From: RGIG4097 sp937885645
GTDB taxonomy: Bacteria; Bacillota; Clostridia; Christensenellales; CAG-917
Direction: 5' to 3'
NCBI GenBank assembly: GCA_937885645.1
Contig: CALABJ010000028.1
Location: forward strand, 5,270-69,269
DNA: 64,000 bases
Shown: positions 50,471 to 57,634 of the stretch, one piece after another
How the letters are laid out: every line of letters starts with the position of its first letter
How positions within the stretch are numbered: the stretch's first letter is position 1
Notes under the pieces: generated by a model
Told to the model about the DNA's origin: nothing
What the model saw: only the letters and a program-made list of their open reading frames with translations
Databases searched by the model: none
Position numbers and translations under genes: made by a program

Positions 50471-50899
50471 ATGGAACGTATCACATCATTTTGCATCGAT
50501 CACAACGTGCTGACACCCGGCATATACCTCAACCGTGTTGACGGCAACGTTTTTACCTACGACCTTCGCTTCAAAGCACCCAACAAAGGTGACTATCTTC
50601 ACACTGCAAGTATGCACACTGTGGAGCACCTCTTTGCAACAGTTGTACGCAACAGCCCCTACAAGGACAAAGTCGTCTATTTTGGACCTATGGGTTGCAG
50701 GACAGGATTTTACCTTCTCCTCTTTGACACTCCTGACGTTAACGATGCAAAGAGAATAATCACAGAATGTGTTGAAAAATGTCTTCTTCTTGACACAATC
50801 CCCGGCTCAAAGAAAATCGAGTGTGGCAACTATCGCTCCCACAACCTCAAAAACGCCAAAGAAGAACTGACAAAATACCTTGCAATCCTGAAAGGATAA
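50471..50899 (+). CDS. luxS: S-ribosylhomocysteine lyase
   Basis: A 142-residue zinc/iron enzyme that makes homocysteine and the AI-2 precursor from S-ribosylhomocysteine. Metal ligands are in HTVEH (His49, His53) and the later Cys of KIECGNYRSH; the catalytic Cys76 is in GPMGCRTGFY. The protein is slightly shorter than the typical 150-160 residues but lacks no key motif. The ATG at 50471 has no good ribosome site. It follows mtnN by a 132-nt, G-poor spacer containing the inverted repeat. Confidence 0.93.
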   Translation: MERITSFCIDHNVLTPGIYLNRVDGNVFTYDLRFKAPNKGDYLHTASMHTVEHLFATVVRNSPYKDKVVYFGPMGCRTGFYLLLFDTPDVNDAKRIITECVEKCLLLDTIPGSKKIECGNYRSHNLKNAKEELTKYLAILKG

Positions 50900-50937
50900 A
50901 TTCAATTTTCACCAAACACCGCCAAATATCGCAAACA

Positions 50938-50963
50938 AAAAACCCTCGCTTTCAACGGGGGTT
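50938..50963. terminator. Terminator between luxS and the first XRE gene
   Basis: AAACCCTCG and CGGGGGTTT arms, between convergent genes. Confidence 0.75.
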
Positions 50964-50981
50964 TATTTTATACAAGGATAT

Positions 50982-51224
50982 TTATTCAAGTTCAAGTGCT
51001 TCAGAGCGGAAGATTTCATCGTTGAGGAACTCATCGACAGTCATACCAAAACCTTGTGCAATCATCATAACAGTGTTGAGTTTAACAGTCTTGTTTCTGC
51101 CGTTCATAATGCATTGCATACTACCGTGTTGAATATGAGCATTCTTTTCCAAACGGTATTGCGTCATATTCTTTTCTTTCAGCAATTGCCTTATTCTAAT
51201 AGCGACTGCACTTGAAACCGTCAT
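50982..51224 (-). CDS. XRE-family helix-turn-helix regulator 1
   Basis: An 80-residue Cro/CI-type DNA-binding protein. The helix-turn-helix is about residues 20-42 (MTQYRLEKNAHIQHGSMQCI), followed by the usual MMIAQGFGMTVDEFL. AAGGAG precedes the ATG at 51224. It is clearly paralogous to the regulator at 51330-51572. A TGTAG/CTACA inverted repeat lies in its leader. Confidence 0.9.
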   Translation of the reverse strand: MTVSSAVAIRIRQLLKEKNMTQYRLEKNAHIQHGSMQCIMNGRNKTVKLNTVMMIAQGFGMTVDEFLNDEIFRSEALELE

Positions 51225-51246
51225 AAGAACACTCCTTTTGAAATTG

Positions 51247-51262
51247 TGTAGTTTTGCCTACA
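51247..51262. promoter_or_regulatory. Inverted repeat in the leader of XRE gene 1
   Basis: TGTAG-N6-CTACA lies between the -10 box (51273-51268) and the start at 51224, a suitable place for autoregulation. Confidence 0.4.
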
Positions 51263-51267
51263 TAAGA

Positions 51268-51296
51268 ATTATAGCACAGAGCATATTTATTGACAA
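51268..51296 (-). promoter_or_regulatory. SigA-type promoter of XRE gene 1
   Basis: On the minus strand TTGTCA (51296-51291), 17 bp and TATAAT (51273-51268). Confidence 0.75.
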
Positions 51297-51301
51297 TACA
51301 A

Positions 51302-51327
51302 AAGAACCGAGCAAATGCTCGGTTCTT
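51302..51327 (-). terminator. Terminator of XRE gene 2
   Basis: AAGAACCGAGC and GCTCGGTTCTT arms with an AAAT loop, directly after the stop of XRE gene 2. Confidence 0.85.
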
Positions 51328-51329
51328 CA

Positions 51330-51572
51330 TTATTCTATTTCGAGATTTTCGTGCGCAAACAATTCATCGTCTAAAAATTCTGCCACCGACATATCAAAAC
51401 CAAGTGCAAGTTTTGCAACCGTGGACAAGGTGACGGTTTTGCTTTTTCCGCTCATAACCCATCTCAAATGACCGTGATCCATGCCAGAATTTTGTTCCAA
51501 ACGATACTTTGTCATATTGCGCTCTTTAAGCAAAGTGTTGACGCGTTTTATTATCGCTTCATTGACTGTCAT
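51330..51572 (-). CDS. XRE-family helix-turn-helix regulator 2
   Basis: An 80-residue Cro/CI-type regulator closely related to regulator 1 in the same frame and length (MTKYRLEQNSGMDHGHLRWV in the helix-turn-helix region). AAGGAGG precedes the ATG at 51572. It is divergent from the SLOG-like gene; three ATACTTCC repeats in the shared intergenic region are candidate binding sites. Confidence 0.9.
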   Translation of the reverse strand: MTVNEAIIKRVNTLLKERNMTKYRLEQNSGMDHGHLRWVMSGKSKTVTLSTVAKLALGFDMSVAEFLDDELFAHENLEIE

Positions 51573-51602
51573 AAAACCACCTCCTTGTTTTGATAGGAAA
51601 GA

Positions 51603-51699
51603 ATACTTCCTTAACATTATATGAAAGAAGTGCTGTAAAAATAAGAGTGCATACTTCCCTAAAACTTAGTATTGTGCTAATATATGGATGTATACTTCC
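51603..51699. promoter_or_regulatory. Three ATACTTCC direct repeats (candidate XRE operator)
   Basis: ATACTTCC occurs at 51603-51610, 51651-51658 and 51692-51699 in the divergent region. The last copy overlaps a TATACT -10-like box of the SLOG-like gene, and the first is part of a GGAA/TTCC inverted repeat close to the XRE ribosome site. Confidence 0.5.
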
Positions 51700-51712
51700 G
51701 CGGTGGTGTTAT

Positions 51713-52162
51713 ATGATTATTTCGTTTTTTGGACACAGCAAGTTTTATGACGCAGATTTGAGTGTGGAGTTTGTTGTTGAGCAGATAAAAGAAGTCGCAG
51801 GAGAAACGGACGTTCAGTTTTTCCTAGGAGATTATGGGGGATTTGATGCTTTTGCCTATCAATGCGCCATAGAATATAAGAAAATGCGACCTCTAACAAA
51901 ACTGTGTTTTGTTAGCCCATATCTTGATGAAGATTATTTGCGCCGAAGATATGTCACTGAACGTTTTGATGAGGTGATATATCCAGATATAGAAGCCACT
52001 CCAAAGCGATACGCCATCACTGCCCGAAATCGGTGGATGGTGGAAAACAGCGATTTCATCTTCTTTTACGTAAACATAAGGTTTGGCGGTGCTTACTCTG
52101 CCCTGCAATATGCCAGAAGGAAAAACGTAAAGCACCACAATTTCTACAATTTGCAAAATTAA
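51713..52162 (+). CDS. SLOG-like (DUF1273-type) nucleotide-binding fold protein
   Basis: A 149-residue soluble protein. It begins with a beta strand into SFFGHSKFYDAD, has FFLGDYGGFDAFAYQCA in the middle (the glycine-rich SLOG loop) and ends with ITARNRWMVENSDFIFFYVN and RFGGAYSALQYARRK. These are marks of the SLOG superfamily of nucleotide or ligand sensors. Such genes are common in phage and mobile-element regions. The divergent XRE gene suggests control by it. The exact ligand is unknown. Confidence 0.75.
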   Translation: MIISFFGHSKFYDADLSVEFVVEQIKEVAGETDVQFFLGDYGGFDAFAYQCAIEYKKMRPLTKLCFVSPYLDEDYLRRRYVTERFDEVIYPDIEATPKRYAITARNRWMVENSDFIFFYVNIRFGGAYSALQYARRKNVKHHNFYNLQN

Positions 52163-52431
52163 AAACATAGAAAAAGAGTTTTTTCTATTGTTTTGACAAA
52201 TATAAATCCCCGCTATAATCAACCGACATCATTTCGCAGTCAACAATATACGTTTTAAGTTGCTTTATTTACTCTACCACACACAACACAGCAAAAAAGC
52301 GATGCACCCAGCCAACCACTATTGATTTTACAAATGCAAACAAATCTAATGCAATTAAGCAACATAATAAGCGGTTTGATATATTACGTATTATTTCTTA
52401 CGTATAGCAAAGTTTTATTAGATAAAATAAA

Positions 52432-52447
52432 TGTTTCGCGTGAAACA
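52432..52447. promoter_or_regulatory. parS-like site 1
   Basis: TGTTTCGCGTGAAACA differs by one base from the parS consensus TGTTTCACGTGAAACA. Confidence 0.8.
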
Positions 52448-52923
52448 TTTTTCTACAAAACGTTCCATAACAAAACATAGAAAACATATTTTCTTCGACC
52501 GAAATGCCTTTTTGCGGAGTTGTATGACCGGTTGCCTACGACACTTTTCCGTTCAAAACGTCAAAAATCTACCTCTGAAAAAGATGAGATGACCATCACA
52601 AAATCTCATTTTCAAACAATAGAGAAATTAAACCTTTTCTTAAACCGCTATATTTTGCCACAATAACCCAATCACAACATATATCAGTCAAAACAAACGC
52701 ACAAAACCGCCATCGATGACTGCAATCGCCAGCAGGTTAAGACAAAAAGAACACCAGCTTATGGCAAAATCAAGGTGGATAAATTGTTTCGCAAACCATT
52801 TTATACGAAAATAAGCCACTTAGCAGTCCAATTTGACGGTGAAAAGCGACAAATCCACACGAAACCGACGTTTCACAGGATACTAAAATTTCATTGAAAA
52901 TAGCAAAAATATAATAAAATCGG

Positions 52924-52939
52924 CGTTTCATGTGAAACA
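52924..52939. promoter_or_regulatory. parS-like site 2
   Basis: CGTTTCATGTGAAACA differs by two bases from the parS consensus. Confidence 0.65.
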
Positions 52940-52973
52940 CTCCCGAAAGGGTGAAAAATGACGTAAAAATATA

Positions 52974-52989
52974 TGTTTCACGTGGAACA
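52974..52989. promoter_or_regulatory. parS-like site 3
   Basis: TGTTTCACGTGGAACA differs by one base from the parS consensus and keeps the central CACGTG. Confidence 0.85.
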
Positions 52990-53006
52990 ATTCGCTTTGG
53001 CGGTTG

Positions 53007-53022
53007 TGTTTCATGTGAAACA
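53007..53022. promoter_or_regulatory. parS-like site 4
   Basis: TGTTTCATGTGAAACA differs by one base from the parS consensus. Confidence 0.8.
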
Positions 53023-53727
53023 AAAACCCTTCAAAAATGGCCAAAAACACCTCAAAATACCCCATTTTTGGCACTTTTTGCCCAATTTTCCCACTCAAAA
53101 ATCCTATGAAAAATAATTTTTCGTTTTTCCTCCATCTAAAATTTTATTAGTGAAAATCGGCCCTTTCTCCATTGAAAATTGACCCATTTTTGTTTCGCAA
53201 AAAATATAATAAAATCCATTATGGTTTCACATTTTTTTATAAAAAAGCAAACTAGACGTTTTTTTAGTGCTTTTCAAGCCGTTTTCTATGCTTTTTTAGG
53301 TCAATTTACCCTGTATTTTAGCGTTTTTGCCTATATACAAGTTGTTGGTTATCCTGTTTTTACACTAAAAAATTGGCCATATTTTGCTTGTTTTTCTTCA
53401 AAATCCATAGAAAACCATCCAAAATCACAATAAAACTCACAATAAACGGTGTTTGCTTTGTTTTTTTGATAGGGAGTCTCTTTTCTTAAACGTCGCTGGT
53501 TTTTTGCTTGCGTTGTTTCTTGCATTGATGCTTATGCTGTTTTCTTTTGTTGCTTTCACAGGTTTTTTACCCTGTTTTTTGAGGATATTTTTTTTGTTCT
53601 ACGTGAATCATCGGCTTTCCTCATGTAAATTTCACCTCAAAAACCTTAAAAAATGCCCTAAAAACCGCCTAAAACAGCCACTTTTGCTACAAAAAGGTTA
53701 ATAAGTAAACTAAATAATAGATAAATA

Positions 53728-53756
53728 TTGTCAAACTTACACTTTGATGATATAAT
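53728..53756 (+). promoter_or_regulatory. SigA-type promoter of the P-loop gene
   Basis: TTGTCA (53728-53733), 17 bp and TATAAT (53751-53756), about 35 nt before the ATG at 53791. Confidence 0.75.
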
Positions 53757-53790
53757 CATCACAAGAACATTTTTGTTTGAGGAAAAAGTT

Positions 53791-54222
53791 ATGCTCATAG
53801 CAATTATCGGTGAAAATTGTGTCGGCAAAAGCACTCTTGCAGAGGGTATTTGCCGTGAAATTGGCGGAAAAATCTACAACGGAAAGGATTTTTTACGTCT
53901 TGAAAGGAATCCTGACAACGCAAAATCGACTTTCAAGGCTATTTTGTCTTCTGCCGTTGACGGCGACAACGTCATTTACGTCATAACCGAGCGAGAGCAC
54001 CTTGATTTGCTTCCTGCAGGCGCGGTCAAGATTGTGCTCACCGCAGACCTTGACGTCATTAAAGAACGTTTTAAGGCGCGTATGAGGGGCATATTGCCTC
54101 CTCCTGTTGAGAAAATGCTTGAACAAAATCACGGAAAGTATGACGATTTGCCCTGCGATATGAAATTGGAGTCCGGTGAATACGACTTAAACGCAGTGAT
54201 AGAAAAGTTGAAATCAAATTAA
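53791..54222 (+). CDS. Small P-loop NTPase (kinase-like)
   Basis: A 143-residue protein whose first strand leads into Walker A GENCVGKST (residues 7-15). Later LTADLDVIKERFKARMRG has the Arg-rich lid pattern of small-molecule and nucleotide kinases. GAGGA precedes the ATG at 53791. The substrate is unknown; adenylate or guanylate kinase-like folds are the nearest in shape. It is monocistronic with its own promoter and terminator. Confidence 0.75.
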   Translation: MLIAIIGENCVGKSTLAEGICREIGGKIYNGKDFLRLERNPDNAKSTFKAILSSAVDGDNVIYVITEREHLDLLPAGAVKIVLTADLDVIKERFKARMRGILPPPVEKMLEQNHGKYDDLPCDMKLESGEYDLNAVIEKLKSN

Positions 54223-54244
54223 ATTTTATAAATCTTTGATTTAT

Positions 54245-54269
54245 AAAAGGACGGCTTAGCCGTCCTTTT
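54245..54269. terminator. Bidirectional terminator
   Basis: AAAAGGACGGC, TTA loop, GCCGTCCTTTT between the P-loop gene and the convergent MazG-like gene. The AAGGACGGC stem matches the hairpin at 7156-7177. Confidence 0.85.
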
Positions 54270-54303
54270 GTTGTTTTCGTATAATTTTGAGCAGGGAATA
54301 TGC

Positions 54304-54630
54304 TCACCAACGAGTCATATTTGTTTTGAATTTTTCTTCGTAGGCGGATTTCAGTTCTTCGGTAGAAATTCCATAGCACATAAGAACGTCATTGTAATAC
54401 ATAAGCACGTCCGCCAATTCTTCGACAAGTTTTTTGCGGATTTCACCGTCTGCGGTTGCTTTTTCTCCGCCGTTTTTCTTGATGATATGGGCAACTTCCC
54501 CGATTTCTTCCACCATCCAAAGCAGTTTGTTTTGACCGGTTGAGGTGTTGATAGGCTCCCAAATTGCGCTATATTTGTCTTGGAGTTGCTTTTGCATTGC
54601 TTGCATTTCGTTGATTGAAAAGTCTTTCAT
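54304..54630 (-). CDS. MazG-like nucleotide pyrophosphohydrolase
   Basis: A 108-residue all-helical protein of the MazG/dUTPase-like fold. The metal-binding motif is EEIGEV (about residues 41-46) with the second acidic set EELADVLMYY (about 69-78), giving the ExxE-12-28-ExxD pattern. It probably hydrolyses non-canonical nucleoside triphosphates. AAGGAG precedes the ATG at 54630. It follows the hemolysin III-like gene by 10 nt. Confidence 0.87.
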   Translation of the reverse strand: MKDFSINEMQAMQKQLQDKYSAIWEPINTSTGQNKLLWMVEEIGEVAHIIKKNGGEKATADGEIRKKLVEELADVLMYYNDVLMCYGISTEELKSAYEEKFKTNMTRW

Positions 54631-54640
54631 AATTTCTCCT

Positions 54641-55336
54641 TTAAGTGAGCATAAGATAGTTGGCGGTCCAGAAAAGAATTGGGCCTACAAGCACGAATAC
54701 ATGAAATACTGCGTGTATATAAGGTTTGTGTATGACAAACAGCACTGAGCCGATGAGGACAGACACAATGCCTACGGCATTGAGCACCAACTCCGTGGTT
54801 GTAAAGTGAGTGCCTGTGATGAAGTATGCTCCCACCAAAAGACCGCCGATGAGGAAGTTTGTGGCAAAGGAAAACATACGGAATTTGCGGAAATTGACAA
54901 GGGACAGAGTCAAGGCAAGGGCAGTGAGGAAAAGGCATACGCCGTAGATGATGAAGCCCTCGTATCGTCCTGTCAAAAATGCTACCCCTGTGCCACAAGA
55001 TATGACGATGAGGTTGACGGAGCAGTAGTCCACCTTGCGCATAATAGCCTTGATTTTGGGGTTTTGTATGGCGTGGTAGGTGGTGGAGTTGACGTAGAGA
55101 GTGAGAAAACCTGCCGAGCACAGCACTGCAGACACGTATGACAGAGTTGTGGTGGCTTTTACAAGCATAAGCACCATGCCGATGACACTGAAAACAACCC
55201 CTAAAAAGTGAGTGAAAACGTTGAGTGCCTCTTCACGGTGAGTGTAATAGTGCAAGTCGTACCTCACCGCAATCTCCTTTGCGGACTCCACGTCTTCTGG
55301 GCCGTCTAGCCATTTTTTGAATTCAGTCATTGTCAT
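54641..55336 (-). CDS. Hemolysin III/PAQR-family membrane protein
   Basis: A 231-residue protein with seven predicted membrane helices. Family marks are NVFTHFLGVVFSVIG in the first helix, STTYHAI with the conserved His, KVDYCSVNLIVISCGTG, and the last-helix HAVFHVFVLVGPI, which supply the predicted metal-binding His residues. Despite the name, the family is not proven to be haemolytic. The start (55336 or 55330) overlaps the end of the lipoprotein gene, so translation is coupled. Confidence 0.88.
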   Translation of the reverse strand: MTMTEFKKWLDGPEDVESAKEIAVRYDLHYYTHREEALNVFTHFLGVVFSVIGMVLMLVKATTTLSYVSAVLCSAGFLTLYVNSTTYHAIQNPKIKAIMRKVDYCSVNLIVISCGTGVAFLTGRYEGFIIYGVCLFLTALALTLSLVNFRKFRMFSFATNFLIGGLLVGAYFITGTHFTTTELVLNAVGIVSVLIGSVLFVIHKPYIHAVFHVFVLVGPILFWTANYLMLT

Positions 55337-56381
55337 TTTGCACCTGCAATTCAACGTTGTTGTTGGAATATGAAGGGAATGAGCCTTCCTTCACCGAAAG
55401 AATGCGGATTGAAACAACGCCTTCGCTTAGAGTTTTGTAGGCGGAGAGGTCAACTGTGTCACCATTTACAACACCCATATTGACATCATTGATAACAAGA
55501 TAGTTGGTTGCATCCACGTCAATATTGTATAGCCTTATGACGCTTCCGTCAAGGGTGATAGTGACTGCTTTTGCCGTTGATTGAGGAATAAATGTGACAC
55601 TTGCCTCTTCACCTTTTTCACCCTTTTCATTGCGAGGTGACACAGTGAAAACGCACTCCTCTTTTACAAATTCAGTCACATCGATTTCGTATTGAACAAA
55701 CGTACTTTCACCAAGATTGAACTCGGCAACTTTCATATCATCAGTGACGTTTATTGATGAGGAAGTGCCGTCAGTGAACACCGAAACAGAAAGAGAAGAA
55801 AATCCCTTTTCAACGCAAAACACAAGTTTAATGTTGTCATTTTCAAAGGATAAACCTGTGTTTATGCAATCATACGTTTTTATTTCAGTGGTTGTGTCGT
55901 CAGTGTCGTTGCCACCTGAAAGGTCATCGTCACCGCCATTATCATCGGTGTTTTCGCTGTCATTATTGCCAGAATTTTCACCGCTATTGTCACCTGAATT
56001 GTCACCTGTGTTGTCGCCGTTTTGGTCGTCATCGGGAGTGCCACTGGTGGTGTCAAGATATGCTTCAACACGCAAGTCGTACACATCACCGCTGACCTTG
56101 TAAGTGTCGGGATAGAAAACAAAACCATCTTTTTCAAAGGTCAGCTCGTCACCCTTTTCAAGTCCGTCAACAGAGAATATTCCGCCTTCGTCAGTTGTGG
56201 CAACAACCTCAAAGTCAAGGATAATTTTCACACCTTCAAGTGGTGTGCCGTCATAGACAAATTTGCCACTGACGGTCAGACCATTGTTGGTGTAGTCAGG
56301 GGTGCTGTCGCAAGCAAAAAGAGTTGTTGACAATGCAATGACAACGAGGATGATTAGGGTGATGGTTATACGTCTATTCAT
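55323..56381 (-). CDS. Putative lipoprotein with carboxypeptidase-regulatory-like domain
   Basis: A 352-residue lipoprotein. The signal peptide ends with the lipobox LFAC (Cys at about residue 24). Residues about 35-105 look like a carboxypeptidase-regulatory-like (CnaB-type) beta domain with VSGKFVYDGTPLEGVKI. A linker of Asp, Asn, Gly and Ser (about residues 115-155) follows, then a second beta-rich region of about 190 residues. GGAGG precedes the ATG at 56381. It is coupled to the upstream secreted protein by an 8-nt overlap. Function unknown; surface binding is likely. Confidence 0.8.
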   Translation of the reverse strand: MNRRITITLIILVVIALSTTLFACDSTPDYTNNGLTVSGKFVYDGTPLEGVKIILDFEVVATTDEGGIFSVDGLEKGDELTFEKDGFVFYPDTYKVSGDVYDLRVEAYLDTTSGTPDDDQNGDNTGDNSGDNSGENSGNNDSENTDDNGGDDDLSGGNDTDDTTTEIKTYDCINTGLSFENDNIKLVFCVEKGFSSLSVSVFTDGTSSSINVTDDMKVAEFNLGESTFVQYEIDVTEFVKEECVFTVSPRNEKGEKGEEASVTFIPQSTAKAVTITLDGSVIRLYNIDVDATNYLVINDVNMGVVNGDTVDLSAYKTLSEGVVSIRILSVKEGSFPSYSNNNVELQVQNDND

Positions 56382-57258
56382 AAGCCACCTCCCCGTTTTC
56401 CACTGAAAAAGTGATTGTGCCAAAATTATAGTTGAAAACCTTATCTTCACCAAACACTGACAAGAAATAAGTGCCGTCCGCAAGAGCTTCAAAAGTCAAG
56501 GTTGATGAAGGCACGTTGCCGTAAGATATAGTTTTACCTTCTCTATTCAACGTGTAAGAAAACAGGATTTCACCAACAGGTTGCCAAGAGATGACAACTC
56601 CGTCTTTGGTGTTGAAGACGTAGAAATCCAAATCCGCGTCAATGACCTTTGTGAGATTTATTGTTTGATAAGTGGGCGCAGGGGATAGGTGATAGGGGCT
56701 GTCGCTCAATGGAATAACCGCCACGATGACACTGTCTTTTGCGGTGGACAAAAGGTCATCGGCGTACAACTTTTCTTCATCGGTGCGACCAACCAAAACG
56801 TTGTTGATGAAAACGAGATATTCATCTGCATTTGTCACCTTATCCCAAAAGAGAAAACCGCTTGAAAGGCGGATATTTCGTGCTTTGTCAAGGCTGACGA
56901 TGACTTTCACAAGACAAGAGCCAATCCGTTGTAAACCGCCGTCTAGACTTGCGTAAACGGAAATTTGGTGCTCTCCGCCACTTGCAACCAGGTCTGTAAT
57001 GTCAAAATAGGTGAAATAATATCCGTTGAGATAGGTGTATGAGCCGTCAACCGAGATGACGTATCCGTTGAAAGAGGAAGTGTCGGCGGAATACGCCCTC
57101 CAACTGAGGATATATTTGCCGTCCTCAACGGACACTGACACGGAGTTGTCTTCTGCAAGAGCGGTTGAAGAAGAAAATGAAAACACCGCCATCATAATTG
57201 TGACAATGAGGGCAACTGAAATCACGGATATAGATTTTCTTGAAAAGGAAGATTTCAT
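56374..57258 (-). CDS. Secreted beta-rich protein
   Basis: A 294-residue protein with a signal peptide (residues 1-34, ending STALA). The mature part shows fibronectin III/Ig-like repeats (SWRAYSADTSSFNGYVISVDG, LFWDKVTNADEYLVFINN and ISWQPVGEILFSYTL all have the strand pattern W-x-V/Y with a following turn). The ATG at 57258 has only an A-rich leader. It is the first gene of the unit with the lipoprotein, hemolysin III-like and MazG-like genes. I do not know the function. Confidence 0.75.
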   Translation of the reverse strand: MKSSFSRKSISVISVALIVTIMMAVFSFSSSTALAEDNSVSVSVEDGKYILSWRAYSADTSSFNGYVISVDGSYTYLNGYYFTYFDITDLVASGGEHQISVYASLDGGLQRIGSCLVKVIVSLDKARNIRLSSGFLFWDKVTNADEYLVFINNVLVGRTDEEKLYADDLLSTAKDSVIVAVIPLSDSPYHLSPAPTYQTINLTKVIDADLDFYVFNTKDGVVISWQPVGEILFSYTLNREGKTISYGNVPSSTLTFEALADGTYFLSVFGEDKVFNYNFGTITFSVENGEVAYE

Positions 57259-57634
57259 TTTCTTTTGTGTTTTTAGAGTTAATAAACAATTTGTCAAGGG
57301 CTGTTTTTGCACCGTTCATATTCAACCATACACACAAACTAAATGGCTGTCAATTTTTCTTTTTCAAAATTCGACAAAAACCGACAAGGAAAAGGGTAGA
57401 AAACCCGAAGTCAACCCCGTCCTATGTGGACAAAACCGCAAGAGAAACCCATATACGCACCGCAAAATCAACGATTTTGCGTTTTCGCGGTGGAAAAACT
57501 GTGAATTTCCATCCCATTTGTCCACAAAATTTTCAAAAAATGCTTGATATTATCAAAGTTAATAGTTATAATAAAATATATTTATTATAATGTAAATTAA
57601 CATACTAACTGCTTATATAAGTATAGGAGGAAAA
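57259..57634. other. Non-coding region upstream of gyrB with DnaA-box-like sites
   Basis: No gene is seen in these 376 bases. TGTGGACAA (57425-57433) and TTGTCCACA (57518-57526) are inverted near-DnaA boxes (one mismatch each). They are followed by a very AT-rich stretch (57540-57610) holding the gyrB promoter. It is a second candidate for part of oriC. Confidence 0.5.
57544..57572 (+). promoter_or_regulatory. SigA-type promoter of gyrBA
   Basis: TTGATA (57544-57549), 17 bp and TATAAT (57567-57572). A second TATAAT at 57586-57591 has no -35 match. Confidence 0.7.

Larger units (their letters stand above)
52163..53727. other. 1.6-kb AT-rich non-coding region with parS-like sites
   Basis: No convincing gene is present: the longest frames (53179-53433, 53453-53701) are low-complexity, Phe/Leu/Lys-rich and lack ribosome sites. 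A hairpin (52167-52188, ATAGAAAAA/TTTTTCTAT) ends the SLOG transcript. A TTGACA-15-TATAAT promoter-like pair at 52193-52219 points into the region. Four parS-like sites lie at 52432-53022 and a near DnaA box GGTGGATAA at 52774-52782. This is the best candidate for the segregation locus and possibly part of oriC. Confidence 0.6.

Noticed and set aside
53179..53701. Two frames of 84 and 82 codons in the parS region
   Set aside because: No ribosome sites, Phe/Leu/Lys-rich low-complexity products from AT-rich DNA, and no resemblance to known proteins.
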